Notes under the pieces: model-generated
Database searches by the model: none
Told to the model about the DNA's origin: nothing
What the model saw: the letters and a program-made list of their open reading frames with translations, nothing else
Program-made: the position numbers and the translations under genes
In this document: in pieces, positions 19,176 to 28,005 of the stretch
How positions within the stretch are numbered: the stretch's first letter is position 1
Layout of the letters: every line of letters starts with the position of its first letter
Assembly (NCBI GenBank): GCA_003583745.1
Contig: QXPY01000003.1
Span: forward strand, 294,052 to 358,051
Direction: 5' to 3'
Length of the DNA: 64,000 nt
Source of the DNA: Rhodocyclales bacterium GT-UBC
GTDB taxonomy: Bacteria > Pseudomonadota > Gammaproteobacteria > Burkholderiales > Rhodocyclaceae

Positions 19176-19809
19176 CGATACCGTATTGCTGGCGGTAGCG
19201 GGCAACCGCATCGCGGTGCGTGGCAAACTCCGGATGGTGCGCCAGAAAGGCCAGCAAGTCAGCCAGCCCGGCAACGGCGATAACAGGAATGCCGTAATCG
19301 CGCTGTACCTCTTGGACGGCGGAAAGAGCGCCCTGTCCGCGTTCCTGGCGGTCCAGCGCAATCAGGACACCGGCTGGGGTGGCGCCGGCGGCACGAATTA
19401 GTTCGACCGATTCGCGGACTGAGGTGCCTGCTGAAATAACGTCATCCACAATCAAGACGCGGCCAGCCAGCGGGGCGCCGACAATATTGCCGCCTTCGCC
19501 ATGATCCTTCGCTTCCTTGCGGTTGAAGGCAAAAGGAAGGTTGCGGCCGCGCTGTGCCAAGGCGATGGCGATTGCTGCAACCAACGGAATCCCTTTGTAG
19601 GCGGGACCGAAAAGCAAGTCAAATTCGATATCGCTGGCCTCAACGGCTTTGGCGTAGAATTCGGACAAGCGTCCCAAGGAATTGCCGTCGTTGAACAATC
19701 CGGCATTAAAGAAGTAAGGGGAGAGCCTTCCAGCCTTGGTCTTGAATTCGCCAAAGCGCAAAACCTGGCTGTTGAGTGCGAACTCGATGAAATCCTGACG
19801 AAAATCCAT
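19168..19809 (-). CDS. pyrE: Orotate phosphoribosyltransferase
   Basis: A 213-residue type I phosphoribosyltransferase that makes orotidine 5-phosphate from orotate and PRPP. The PRPP-binding motif is [17 protein letters not shown], the flexible catalytic loop is [12 protein letters not shown], and [10 protein letters not shown] is the orotate-site strand. The ATG at 19809 follows TGGAAA at a suitable distance. The gene is divergent from xth, 46 bases away. Confidence 0.96.
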   Translation of the reverse strand: MDFRQDFIEFALNSQVLRFGEFKTKAGRLSPYFFNAGLFNDGNSLGRLSEFYAKAVEASDIEFDLLFGPAYKGIPLVAAIAIALAQRGRNLPFAFNRKEAKDHGEGGNIVGAPLAGRVLIVDDVISAGTSVRESVELIRAAGATPAGVLIALDRQERGQGALSAVQEVQRDYGIPVIAVAGLADLLAFLAHHPEFATHRDAVARYRQQYGIDA

Positions 19810-19855
19810 ATTTTTCCAATTTCTATTGTCAGCCTTGCTGACCGGTACTGAGCCA

Positions 19856-20653
19856 ATGTTACGCATCATCTCCCTGAATCTCAACGGTATTCGCTCTGCA
19901 TGGAGTAAAAATGTGTTGCCTTGGGCGGTCGCTCAGCGGGCGGACGTCATTTGTCTGCAGGAGCTGAAGGCGCAATTGCCCGATTTGACGCCCGAAATGT
20001 TGGCACCGGATGGAATGCATGCTTTTTATCATTGTGCCGAAAAAAAAGGTTACAGCGGTGTTGGAATCTGGAGTCGTCACAAGCCCGACCGGGTGATCGA
20101 AGGTTTCGACGGCGGCGAATTCGATAGCGAAGGCCGCTATATTCGGGCTGACTTCGGTAATCTATCGGTCATTTCTCTTTACCTGCCATCGGGCTCGTCC
20201 TCGCCGGAGCGCCAGGAGGCGAAGTTTCGCTTTCTCGACGTGTTTTTCCCGCAAATGCTTGCCTTGCGAAACGAGGGGCGGGAAATCGTACTGTGCGGCG
20301 ACTGGAATATCGCTCATCAGGAAATCGACCTGAAAAACTGGAAATCGAACCAGAAGAATTCGGGCTTTTTGCCCGAGGAGCGCGCCTGGTTGTCGCGCGT
20401 CTTTGCCGAACTGGGATGGGTCGATGTTTATCGCCGCCTGCATCCGGATACGACCGGCGAAGCCTATACTTGGTGGAGCAATCGTGGGCAGGCGTGGGCC
20501 AAGAACGTTGGTTGGCGCATCGACTATCAGATTGCCACGCCAGGTATTGCAGAAACGGCCAAAGAAAGTGAAATCTATAAAACCGAGCGTTTTTCCGATC
20601 ACGCTCCGCTGACTGTGGATTACGATTTTCCTATCTCTTCTAATGCGAATTGA
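19856..20653 (+). CDS. xth: Exodeoxyribonuclease III / AP endonuclease
   Basis: A 265-residue protein of the exonuclease-endonuclease-phosphatase fold. The catalytic residues are visible in [17 protein letters not shown] (metal Glu), CGDWNIAH (Asp and Asn), [12 protein letters not shown] and [11 protein letters not shown] (Asp-His pair). It cleaves abasic sites and removes blocked 3' ends in base-excision repair. The ATG at 19856 starts the conserved [11 protein letters not shown]; an upstream ATG at 19826 has no conserved sequence. Confidence 0.94.
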   Translation: MLRIISLNLNGIRSAWSKNVLPWAVAQRADVICLQELKAQLPDLTPEMLAPDGMHAFYHCAEKKGYSGVGIWSRHKPDRVIEGFDGGEFDSEGRYIRADFGNLSVISLYLPSGSSSPERQEAKFRFLDVFFPQMLALRNEGREIVLCGDWNIAHQEIDLKNWKSNQKNSGFLPEERAWLSRVFAELGWVDVYRRLHPDTTGEAYTWWSNRGQAWAKNVGWRIDYQIATPGIAETAKESEIYKTERFSDHAPLTVDYDFPISSNAN

Positions 20654-20714
20654 TTTCGCTGTAAGGACGGGCTAACCTGTATCCCTTGCTTAACTGTCAT
20701 CAACGAGGTTCAAA

Positions 20715-21029
20715 ATGTCCCAAGATCTGACCGCTGCCAACAAGGAAAAGCTGGTTTCCGACATGAAGGTTGTTATTTCCGACGCCGAAGAAATCTTGCG
20801 TGCCACCGCTGGCGCGGCTGGGGAAAAAGTCGGCGAGCTGCGTACCAAGATCGAAGCCCGTCTGCGCGATGCCAAGGAACGTCTGGCCGATGCCGAAGCT
20901 GCGATTGTGGACAAAACCAAGGCAGCTGCCCGTGCCACCGACGACTTCGTTCACGATCAACCGTGGAAGGCCGTTGGCGTTGCTGCTGCCCTTGGGTTGG
21001 CCCTGGGTGTGTTGATCGGTCGTCGTTAA
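20715..21029 (+). CDS. YqjD/ElaB (DUF883) family membrane-anchored protein
   Basis: A 104-residue protein with a long amphipathic helical region (10-75) and a C-terminal membrane anchor, VGVAAALGLALGVLIGRR. This is the standard build of ElaB/YqjD proteins, which in E. coli tie ribosomes to the inner membrane in stationary phase. It is the first gene of a yqjD-yqjE-yqjK-like set. GAGG lies 7 bases before the ATG. Confidence 0.9.
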   Translation: MSQDLTAANKEKLVSDMKVVISDAEEILRATAGAAGEKVGELRTKIEARLRDAKERLADAEAAIVDKTKAAARATDDFVHDQPWKAVGVAAALGLALGVLIGRR

Positions 21030-21033
21030 TCGC

Positions 21034-21441
21034 ATGCCGCAGCAAACAGGCGGTGAGGGCGGCCGCGCCGGCCTCTTTTCCGCCTTGAAAAACATGATCG
21101 CGACCTTCCTCGCGATCGGCAAGACGCGCGCCGAACTGCTGATGGTCGAGCTGGAGGAGGAGAAACTCCGCCTCATGACGCTCTGGTCGAAGGCAATCGG
21201 CGCCGCGTTTCTGCTTGCCGTCGGCGTCATCATGGCGGTCTTCTGTATTGCTTTGGCTTTTTGGGAACAGCGGGTCTTCGTTTTTGGCCTGTTCTCGGTC
21301 TTGTTCATTGGTGGCGGCTTATTCTTGATTTCTTCGCTGAAGTCGCAGGCGGCCAAGCCCAGCAAGTTGTTCCGTGCCAGCTTGAGCGAGCTGGAGGCTG
21401 ACATCGAACAGTTGCGGCGTTACGCCAAGAAGCCGGAATGA
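21034..21441 (+). CDS. YqjE-like phage-holin-superfamily membrane protein
   Basis: A 135-residue protein with two membrane helices (about 48-70 and 75-98) between an N-terminal amphipathic helix and a charged C-terminus. The segment IGKTRAELLMVELEEEKLRL is typical of YqjE (Phage_holin_3_6). It sits 4 bases after the DUF883 gene and overlaps the next gene by 4 bases. Confidence 0.85.
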   Translation: MPQQTGGEGGRAGLFSALKNMIATFLAIGKTRAELLMVELEEEKLRLMTLWSKAIGAAFLLAVGVIMAVFCIALAFWEQRVFVFGLFSVLFIGGGLFLISSLKSQAAKPSKLFRASLSELEADIEQLRRYAKKPE

Positions 21442-21737
21442 ACGCAAAGTCATTGGAACTGGCGATGCGGCATGGTGCGCTGAAAGTGCGCATTGAGCAG
21501 CAACGTCAGGTCTTGGCGCAACAAGTCTTGCCACTGGAATCAGCCTTGGCACGCGGAGATGCCCTTTTACAGGGAGTCGACTGGTTGAAGCATCATCCGG
21601 CTGCTGTCGGTGTTGCTCTGGCAGCTGTCGTGGCAAGTGGCCCGAAGCGCGCCTGGCGTTGGGCGCGTCGAGGATTTTTCTTTTGGCGTGGTTGGCAGGC
21701 GGTACGTCGGTCGATTACGAAATCAGGTCTGCTATGA
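21438..21737 (+). CDS. YqjK-like protein
   Basis: A 99-residue basic protein with an N-terminal helix (KVRIEQQRQVLAQQVLPLES) and a central hydrophobic segment (HHPAAVGVALAAVVASGP), followed by an aromatic and Arg-rich tail. Size, layout and position after YqjE match YqjK. Its ATG overlaps the YqjE stop and its own stop overlaps the next ATG, so the four genes are translationally coupled. Confidence 0.75.
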   Translation: MNAKSLELAMRHGALKVRIEQQRQVLAQQVLPLESALARGDALLQGVDWLKHHPAAVGVALAAVVASGPKRAWRWARRGFFFWRGWQAVRRSITKSGLL

Positions 21738-22042
21738 CAGCGCGTCAGCCTTTCGACTCGGTCGTTCCCGGCTGGTGGCAGCAGTTGGTGCGTTCGCAGC
21801 GTCGTGAGGTGCGCCGAATTCTGGCTGAGTTGGTGGCGACGCGCGGTTTGATGCCCTTGCTGATGAAGGCGCGAAATGGCGGCCAATGGACGCTAGCCGA
21901 ACGCGAGGAAATTCTTCTCCATTTGCGCCGAATGGCGCATCTTTCGCCCTATCTGGTGGCTTTGCTGCTACCTGGCTCGGTATTTTTTTTGCCGGTTTAT
22001 GCCTGGTGGCTAGACCGGCGTCGCCTTAATCGGCTCGACTGA
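21734..22042 (+). CDS. Small membrane protein with LETM1-like C-terminus
   Basis: A 102-residue protein. The first 65 residues are charged and helical, then comes one hydrophobic stretch SPYLVALLLPGSVFFLPVYAWWLDRRR. The combination of a helical repeat (EREEILLHLRRMAHLSPYL) and PGS-hydrophobic-LP resembles the membrane-proximal part of LETM1-like proteins, but the match is weak. It is the fourth gene of the yqjDEK-like operon and overlaps convergent ampG by 17 bases. Confidence 0.7.
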   Translation: MTARQPFDSVVPGWWQQLVRSQRREVRRILAELVATRGLMPLLMKARNGGQWTLAEREEILLHLRRMAHLSPYLVALLLPGSVFFLPVYAWWLDRRRLNRLD

Positions 22043-23294
22043 GTGCCTGATGGTCCTCGTTCCACGGCGCGACCTTGAGTAATAGCAGCATGCCGGGGAT
22101 GGCCAGCAGGGCGCAGAGCCAGAAAAAATTCAACCAGCCCATGGATTCGACCAGCCAGCCAGCCGAGGCATTGATGAAGGTGCGCGGTACCGCGGCGAGG
22201 CTTGTAAACAGGGCCATCTGCGTGGCTGTGTAGGCGGGATGGGTGGAGGCTGCAATGAAGGCGACGAAAGCGGCGGTGCCCAATCCGACTCCCAGCGCTT
22301 CGAGGCCGATGACAAAGGCCAGGGCAAACCGTTCGCTGCCACCGATTGTTGCATAGTGTCCTTGGGCGGAGAGCCAGGCGAAGCCGAAAATCGATAGCAG
22401 CTGGACGATGCCGAACAGCCACAAGGCCCTATTGATGCCGAGCTTGACCATCCACAAGCCGCCGAGCAGGGCGCCGATCACGGCAGGCCACAAGCCGGCG
22501 TGCTTGGCGATCAGGCCGATGTCGGTCTTGGTGAAGCCCATGTCCAGGTAAAACGGCGTAGCCAGTGCGGTGCACAGACTGTCACCTAGCTTGTAGAGAA
22601 AAATGAAGCCGAGGACGAGCAGTGCGCCGCGCCAGCCCTGGCGGCCGATGAACTCATGAAAGGGTTCGGTGACCGCTTGGCGTAAGGTCTTGGGGGCGCC
22701 CTTGACCAGCGGTTCGCTAACCAGCCAGCTCATGACCATGCCGGGCAGCATGAAGGCCCCGGTAATCCAGAACACTTCGTTCCAGGGCAGGCGGTCGGCC
22801 AGGATCAGCGATAAGGAGCCGGGCACCAGGCCGGCAATGCGATAGGCGTTGACGTGTACCGCGTTGCCGAGGCCGAGTTCGGCGTCGCTGAGGATTTCGC
22901 GCCGAAAGGCATCAACGGCAATGTCCTGCGTCGCTGAAAGCAGGGCCAGCAGGCTGGCCAGCCAGAGAATCGGCCAGATATTGTCTTTCGGGTTGAGTCC
23001 CCCCAGCGTGCCGATGGCGAAAAGCAGCCCGAGTTGGGTGATCAGCATCCAGCCCCGGCGGCGTCCGAAACCGGGCAAGCTGAAGCGATCGAGCAGCGGC
23101 GCCCAGAGAAACTTCCAGGTGTAGGGAAACTGAATCAAGGCGAAGAAGCCGATCGTTTTCAGATCGACCCCTTCGCTGCGCAGCCAGGCCGGCAGCAGGT
23201 TGAGCAGCAGGTAGAGCGGCAGGCCGGAAGAAAAACCGGTGAAGATGCAGATCAGCATCTTCCGCGTCAGCAGCGCGGCAAGCCAGGCCGGCAT
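22026..23294 (-). CDS. ampG: AmpG-type muropeptide transporter (MFS)
   Basis: A 422-residue MFS permease with about twelve membrane helices. AmpG-family features are FTGFSSGLPLYLLLNLLPAW near the start, FSLPGFGRRRGWM in the first cytoplasmic loop and DIAVDAFRREIL. It imports anhydro-muropeptides for recycling of cell wall. It starts at the metW stop (shared base at 23294) and so lies downstream of metX-metW. Confidence 0.9.
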   Translation of the reverse strand: MPAWLAALLTRKMLICIFTGFSSGLPLYLLLNLLPAWLRSEGVDLKTIGFFALIQFPYTWKFLWAPLLDRFSLPGFGRRRGWMLITQLGLLFAIGTLGGLNPKDNIWPILWLASLLALLSATQDIAVDAFRREILSDAELGLGNAVHVNAYRIAGLVPGSLSLILADRLPWNEVFWITGAFMLPGMVMSWLVSEPLVKGAPKTLRQAVTEPFHEFIGRQGWRGALLVLGFIFLYKLGDSLCTALATPFYLDMGFTKTDIGLIAKHAGLWPAVIGALLGGLWMVKLGINRALWLFGIVQLLSIFGFAWLSAQGHYATIGGSERFALAFVIGLEALGVGLGTAAFVAFIAASTHPAYTATQMALFTSLAAVPRTFINASAGWLVESMGWLNFFWLCALLAIPGMLLLLKVAPWNEDHQALSRAD

Positions 23295-23905
23295 CAGCGG
23301 TTTCGGCTCAGGCGATAGACGGCCAGGCTGCCGAGGAAATTGACGTCGCGGCTTTCGCTGCTGTCGACGCGATTACCCTGTTCGTCGAGGACATGTCGCT
23401 CGCGAATGATCAGGCCCATCTTGTCGCACAGCGCTTCGAAGTCGAGCAAGGTGAAGAAGCGGACGTTCGGCGAGTCGTACCACTCGTAGGGCAGGTCCTC
23501 TGAGACCGGCATGCGACCATCGAGGACGGAGCGCAGGTTCTTCCAGTAGGCAAAGTTGGGGAAGGAAACGACGGCCTCCCGGCCGACGCGCAGCATTTCC
23601 TGCAGGATGCCTTCGGTATGGCGCACCGTCTGCAGCGTGCGGGATAAAACGACATGGTCGAAGGCCTGGTCAGCGAACTCGTCGAGGCCTTTTTCCAGGT
23701 TGCCCTGAACGATGTTGATGCCATTCCTGATTGCCGCCAGGATGTTGGCGTCGTCGATTTCGACACCGACACCGTGGACGCCGCGGGTCTCGATCAGGTG
23801 CTTGAGCAGGGTGCCGTCACCGCAACCCAGGTCGAGCACACGATGGCCGGGCTTGACCCAGCCGGCGATGACGTCGAAGTCAGGTCTCCCCAGCGTATGT
23901 GTCAT
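23294..23905 (-). CDS. metW: MetW, methionine biosynthesis methyltransferase-like protein
   Basis: A 203-residue class I SAM-binding fold protein. It has motif [22 protein letters not shown], then [10 protein letters not shown] and the MetW stretch [10 protein letters not shown]. In proteobacteria MetW stimulates the homoserine acyltransferase MetX encoded next to it. It overlaps metX by 4 bases. An upstream in-frame extension to 24073 lies in metX and was rejected. Confidence 0.94.
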   Translation of the reverse strand: MTHTLGRPDFDVIAGWVKPGHRVLDLGCGDGTLLKHLIETRGVHGVGVEIDDANILAAIRNGINIVQGNLEKGLDEFADQAFDHVVLSRTLQTVRHTEGILQEMLRVGREAVVSFPNFAYWKNLRSVLDGRMPVSEDLPYEWYDSPNVRFFTLLDFEALCDKMGLIIRERHVLDEQGNRVDSSESRDVNFLGSLAVYRLSRNR

Positions 23906-25026
23906 AGCTTGATGTTCCGCAGATAGGCATCGACGACGCCGTGATAATGGGCGTCTTCCATCAGGAATGAGTCGTGGCCGAAATTGAGATCGATTTCCGC
24001 ATACGAGACGTTGCGGTGGTTGGCCAGTAGCGCCGAGACGATTTCCTTCGAGCGGGCCGGCGTGAAACGCCAATCGGTGGTGAAAGAGGCGATCAGGAAG
24101 TTCGCCCGGGTACGGGCCAGCGTGGCGGTCAGGTTGCCGTTGTCCTCGCGCGACGGGTCGAAATAATCCAGTGCCTTGGTCATCAGCAGATAGGTATTGG
24201 CATCGAAATAGCCGGCAAACTTATCGCCCTGGTAGCGCAGGTAGGACTCGACCTCGAATTCGACATCGAAGCCGAATGAAAAGGCACTGTTGCGCAACTC
24301 GCGGCCAAACTTCTCGCCCATCTGGTCATCGGACAGGTAGGTGATGTGGCCGAGCATGCGGGCCAGGCGCAAACCGCGCACCGGCCGGGTGTTGTGTTCG
24401 TAGTAATCACCGCCATGGAAGTCGGGGTCGGTCAGGATGGCCTGGCGGGCGACATCGTTGAAGGCGATGTTCTGAGCCGATAGCTTGGGGGCTGCTGCGA
24501 TCACCACCGCGTTGCGCACCCGCTCCGGGAAAGTGATGCTCCAGCGCAGCGCCTGCATACCGCCCAGGCTGCCGCCGACTACTGCCGCCCAACTGTCGAT
24601 GCCGAGCCGGTCGGCCAAGCGCGCTTGGGCGTGAACCCAGTCATTGACGGCGACAATGGGAAAGCTCGCGCCCCACGGTTTGCCGGTTGCCGGATTGATC
24701 GACGAGGGGCCGGTCGAGCCATGGCAGCCGCCGAGATTGTTCAGGCCGACAATGAAGAAGCGATCCGTGTCGAGCGGTCGGCCGGGGCCGACAATATTGT
24801 CCCACCAGCCGACGTTTTCCGGCTGATCGGCGTAGTGGCCGGCGACGTGGTGGTGCCCGGAAAGCGCGTGGCAGACGAGAATGGCGTTCGATTTGGCGGC
24901 ATTGAGGGTGCCGTAGGTCTCGTAGACCAGATCGTAGGCCGGCAAAACGCCACCGCTGCGCAAATGCAGTGGCTCATCAAAGTGGGCGCGCTGTGACTGG
25001 ACGGCGCCGACGGATTGTCCTGGCAT
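23902..25026 (-). CDS. metX: Homoserine O-acyltransferase
   Basis: A 374-residue alpha/beta-hydrolase-fold enzyme that acylates homoserine (acetyl- or succinyl-CoA) as the first step to methionine. The nucleophile lies in [12 protein letters not shown], the acid in the ESYLRYQG to DYFDPS half, and the His in [11 protein letters not shown]. The ATG at 25026 has GGGA 5 bases upstream. A longer frame to 25194 would code through the terminator and riboswitch and was rejected. Regulated by the SAM-II element upstream. Which acyl donor is used is not clear from reading alone. Confidence 0.95.
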   Translation of the reverse strand: MPGQSVGAVQSQRAHFDEPLHLRSGGVLPAYDLVYETYGTLNAAKSNAILVCHALSGHHHVAGHYADQPENVGWWDNIVGPGRPLDTDRFFIVGLNNLGGCHGSTGPSSINPATGKPWGASFPIVAVNDWVHAQARLADRLGIDSWAAVVGGSLGGMQALRWSITFPERVRNAVVIAAAPKLSAQNIAFNDVARQAILTDPDFHGGDYYEHNTRPVRGLRLARMLGHITYLSDDQMGEKFGRELRNSAFSFGFDVEFEVESYLRYQGDKFAGYFDANTYLLMTKALDYFDPSREDNGNLTATLARTRANFLIASFTTDWRFTPARSKEIVSALLANHRNVSYAEIDLNFGHDSFLMEDAHYHGVVDAYLRNIKL

Positions 25027-25042
25027 GCTGTTCCCGAAAAAC

Positions 25043-25089
25043 AAAAAACCCAGTGGCGTTGAAGAAGGCTTTTCAAACGCGAACTGGGT
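25043..25089 (-). terminator. Rho-independent attenuator in the metX leader
   Basis: On the minus strand ACCCAGT-TC-GCGTT pairs with AACGC-C-ACTGGG and is followed by TTTTTT. It sits between the SAM-II-like element and the metX ribosome binding site, only 17 bases before the start codon, and so would stop transcription before metX. It is the expected off-state of the riboswitch. Confidence 0.85.
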
Positions 25090-25091
25090 GG

Positions 25092-25149
25092 TTCCCGTTT
25101 TAGCTGCATTTATGTCGCGCCCGCAATCTGAGTTCAAATCGGCGCGGCT
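25092..25149 (-). ncRNA. SAM-II riboswitch upstream of metX
   Basis: On the minus strand the sequence closely follows the SAM-II (metA motif) core. CGCGCC (25146-25141) pairs with GGCGCG (25121-25116) to form P1. GATTTGAAC begins the first loop. TTGCG and TGCAG form P2, with changes from the SAM-II sequence I know that keep the pairs. The hallmark 3' segment ATAAATG then GCTAAAA is nearly identical, followed by GGG for the pseudoknot. SAM-II represses methionine genes when SAM is bound. The terminator follows directly. The class is best known from Alphaproteobacteria, so its presence here is notable. Confidence 0.85.
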
Positions 25150-25172
25150 GAAGCTTGTTTTCAGCGTGGGAA

Positions 25173-25201
25173 ACGATACCGAGCGGCAGCCCAAAAGTCA
25201 A
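25173..25201 (-). promoter_or_regulatory. Sigma70 promoter of metX
   Basis: On the minus strand TTGACT (25201-25196) and TATCGT (25178-25173) are spaced by 17 bases. Transcription would start near 25166, about 17 bases before the SAM-II element. Confidence 0.65.
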
Positions 25202-25251
25202 TGAATTACCGGTGTTTCGGCGGAAGGCCCGGGAGGTCAAGTTTTGTTAAA

Positions 25252-25887
25252 ATGGGAAAAAACAACCTGAATTGGACGAACGTGGCGACCAATCTTTTGG
25301 ATCAGCGGCGGCATCAGCGGATTCGTTTCAGCACTCCACCTGCGATCCGGATCGGCTATGCCGGCGAAATCGGTGAGGGTCAGATTGAGAATTTATCCTT
25401 GTCCGGCTTGATGTTCCGCAGCAATTTATCGCTCGATATCGGCCATACGGTAGGCTGCGAGTTTTCGGTTTTTGGTTCGTCCGTCATCGATGTGCCAGCC
25501 AGCGTGGTCAGTCGGGTGGGCGACTTGTTCGGGGCGCGTTTTCAGACGGGGCCGATCAACCAGATCATCATTGACGATGCCATCACCGGCGCATTGGCGC
25601 GCGGGCAGGCTTCAATCCTGACTGTCCACGATTTGGCCGGGCGCAAGGTGATGCGTATTTCCGGCGGTCTGAACGGTACCTTGCGCGGCGATTTCATGCA
25701 TGCTTTGACGCGGGTCGGGATCGAGGAGATCGATCTTTCTGCGGTGACGACGGTTGATCAGGCCGGACTGGCACTTTGCCTAGTAGCGACAAAGCACCAT
25801 TCAGTTAATCTTGGCTCCCAATCGGCTTGCTTTGCCGAAGCTTGGCAAAAGGCGCAAGTGACAATCAACGAGCCAGGCTGTAACTGA
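25252..25887 (+). CDS. PilZ-STAS fusion protein
   Basis: A 211-residue cytoplasmic protein. Residues 15-110 form a PilZ domain with the c-di-GMP-binding motifs QRRHQRIRF and NLSLSGLMF (the second close to D/NxSxxG). Residues 125-205 look like a STAS domain: VMRISGGLNGTLRGDFMHAL, then EEIDLSAVTTVDQAGLALCL, where the Ser/Thr pair aligns with the STAS phosphorylation region. The start is uncertain: ATG 25252 is used, but GTG 25282 has a closer GGA site and keeps both domains. It precedes the TonB receptor by 12 bases and is divergent from metX. Confidence 0.8.
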   Translation: MGKNNLNWTNVATNLLDQRRHQRIRFSTPPAIRIGYAGEIGEGQIENLSLSGLMFRSNLSLDIGHTVGCEFSVFGSSVIDVPASVVSRVGDLFGARFQTGPINQIIIDDAITGALARGQASILTVHDLAGRKVMRISGGLNGTLRGDFMHALTRVGIEEIDLSAVTTVDQAGLALCLVATKHHSVNLGSQSACFAEAWQKAQVTINEPGCN

Positions 25888-25899
25888 GGGGATAGGGGT

Positions 25900-28002
25900 T
25901 TGAGGGGATTTCTGAATATTCGATATCGGCGCACAGCATTGGCCGTGGCCTCGCTGTTTTTTGGGGGCGGTGCGCTGGCTGACGATGAGAGCATTTTTTT
26001 CAGCGACTTGCCGGTAGTCGCATCGGTCAGCCGTTTGCCGCAAAAGCTGTCGGAGGCGCCCGGCGCGGTCACGGTGATTGACCGTGAAATGATCCGCGCT
26101 TCCGGAGTACGCAACTTTGCCGATTTGTTGAGATTGGTGCCGGGGTTTCAGGTGACTTCGCCGAACCAGGATAGTGCGGTGGTCGCCTATCATGGCCTGA
26201 GCAACGAGGAGTACACGCCGCGTGTCCAGGTCTTGATCGATGGGCGCTCGCAGTATTCGCCCCTCTTCAAGTCGGGCGTCAATTGGAACCTGCTGCCGGT
26301 CGTGCTGGAAAATATCGAGCGTGTCGAAGTAATCCGCGGCTCGAATACCGTTGCTTATGGTTCGAATGCCTTCCTCGGGGTGGTCAACATCATCACGCAG
26401 GATGCTTCGCAAACCCGGGGCTGGATGGTCGCCGCCCGTAATGGCAACGCGTCCGTGCAGGATGAAACCTTGCGCTGGGGGGGCAAGGCCGGTTCGGCCG
26501 ATGTCCGCATGACTTACCACCAGTTGGGGGATTCCGGTTTTCGCAAGATGTTCGATGGCAGTCTGGGCTGGTTCGATCCGCATGATAGTCGTCACTCCAA
26601 GGTTTTCGACTTGCGCGTCGATGCGCCGTTGACTGATCGTGATGAGTTGCAGGTTACGCTGAGTCATGCCGAAGATATCTCGCAATATGGGCGCCCGTCG
26701 AGTCTGGGTGATCCGTTCCGCGATCTGAGCCAGAGCAGCACATCCCTGGGCGCAGAGTGGCGCCGTATATTGGGGGGCGGCGAAGAGATCAAGCTGCGCT
26801 ATGCCCACGTCGAGGACTGGGCCTCGGCTGCCTATCTGGAAAATGTGTCTTATAAAACCCCGACGGGTACTGGCGTTTCCTATTTTTATCCGAACAACGG
26901 CGGTGGCAAATCCAAGGTCGATGAACTGGAATTCCAGCATTTGATGGTGCCTTCGGCGCAAACCCGATTTATCTGGGGGCTGGTCGCCAAAACCTCGGCG
27001 GTTTCGTCGCCTTATCAATTCTCAAGTAACGACTGGATGCGACGTTCGTCTTATCGCGGGTTTGCCAACATCGAATGGCACCCGAGGGAGGCATGGGCTT
27101 TCAATCTGGGAGGGAGTTACGAGCATGACACGATTGTTGGCGAGATTTTTGATCCGCGGGCAAGCGTCAGCTATCATTTGACGCCCGATCATTCGTTGCG
27201 CTTCATTGCTTCCCGGGCGCACCGGACTCCGGGACTGTACGAGGCATACGGCAACAGCCAGAAAGCGCCTGCCGGCGCGACCTACCCGCTCGACAGGACC
27301 TATCTTGGCGTGCCGGGCCTGAAGGCTGAACGCATCGACACCCTGGAACTGGGGTATCTCGGAGAACTCAAACCGGCACGTGCCAGCCTTGACGTACGCC
27401 TTTTTCATGAGCGAATCCCGAATCGCATCCAGATACTGCCTTACGCCTTGCCCGCTTCGACGCCGGATGACCGTGATGACACGCGGGTCGGTGGCAGCAA
27501 CATAGCGAATTTTCCTTATGGCCGCGCCGACGGTGCGTTCAATCAGGAGAAAGTGGTCATCCAGGGCTACGAATACCAGTTGCGCTGGCAGCCCTTCGAG
27601 ACGACGCGCATCCTGTATAACCATGCTTATATCCGGACGTACGCCGATCTGATCGACCCTTTGATGGTGGCCGATACGGTCGCCAATCTGCCGAAAATTT
27701 CTCGCCAGACAACGGAATCCGCACCGCGCAATTCGCAGTCGGCGATGATCATTCAGCGCCTCCCCTACGATATCGAAGCCTCGGTGATGTACTACAAGAG
27801 CGGCTGGATGCGTTGGTTGCGGAACTCCTATACGAGTCCCTACGAGCGTGTCGATTGGCGCCTGGCGAAATCCTTCAGTCTGATGGGCACGAGGGCTGAG
27901 TTGGCCTATACCTCGCAGATGGCCAACCACGCCATCGAGGGGCGGCGCAATACCCGCATCGCCAATGAAATGCACTGGCTGTCGCTGCGTCTCGATTTCT
28001 GA
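25900..28002 (+). CDS. TonB-dependent outer-membrane receptor
   Basis: A 700-residue outer-membrane receptor. The signal peptide ends at ALADD (near residue 29). The plug domain contains VTVIDREMIRASGVRNFADLL, DGRSQYSP and VEVIRGSNTVAYGSNAFLGVVNI, and a 22-strand barrel follows, ending in the terminal aromatic residue F. The layout resembles the FhuA/BtuB/CirA type, but the ligand is not clear. The start is TTG at 25900; a nearby CTG is possible. It lies 12 bases after the PilZ-STAS gene and converges on the GGDEF gene with 3 bases between. Confidence 0.9.
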   Translation: MRGFLNIRYRRTALAVASLFFGGGALADDESIFFSDLPVVASVSRLPQKLSEAPGAVTVIDREMIRASGVRNFADLLRLVPGFQVTSPNQDSAVVAYHGLSNEEYTPRVQVLIDGRSQYSPLFKSGVNWNLLPVVLENIERVEVIRGSNTVAYGSNAFLGVVNIITQDASQTRGWMVAARNGNASVQDETLRWGGKAGSADVRMTYHQLGDSGFRKMFDGSLGWFDPHDSRHSKVFDLRVDAPLTDRDELQVTLSHAEDISQYGRPSSLGDPFRDLSQSSTSLGAEWRRILGGGEEIKLRYAHVEDWASAAYLENVSYKTPTGTGVSYFYPNNGGGKSKVDELEFQHLMVPSAQTRFIWGLVAKTSAVSSPYQFSSNDWMRRSSYRGFANIEWHPREAWAFNLGGSYEHDTIVGEIFDPRASVSYHLTPDHSLRFIASRAHRTPGLYEAYGNSQKAPAGATYPLDRTYLGVPGLKAERIDTLELGYLGELKPARASLDVRLFHERIPNRIQILPYALPASTPDDRDDTRVGGSNIANFPYGRADGAFNQEKVVIQGYEYQLRWQPFETTRILYNHAYIRTYADLIDPLMVADTVANLPKISRQTTESAPRNSQSAMIIQRLPYDIEASVMYYKSGWMRWLRNSYTSPYERVDWRLAKSFSLMGTRAELAYTSQMANHAIEGRRNTRIANEMHWLSLRLDF

Positions 28003-28005
28003 TGG

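Noticed and set aside
25027-25194. N-terminal extension of metX
   Set aside because: It would translate the terminator and SAM-II element; the ribosome binding site fits ATG 25026.
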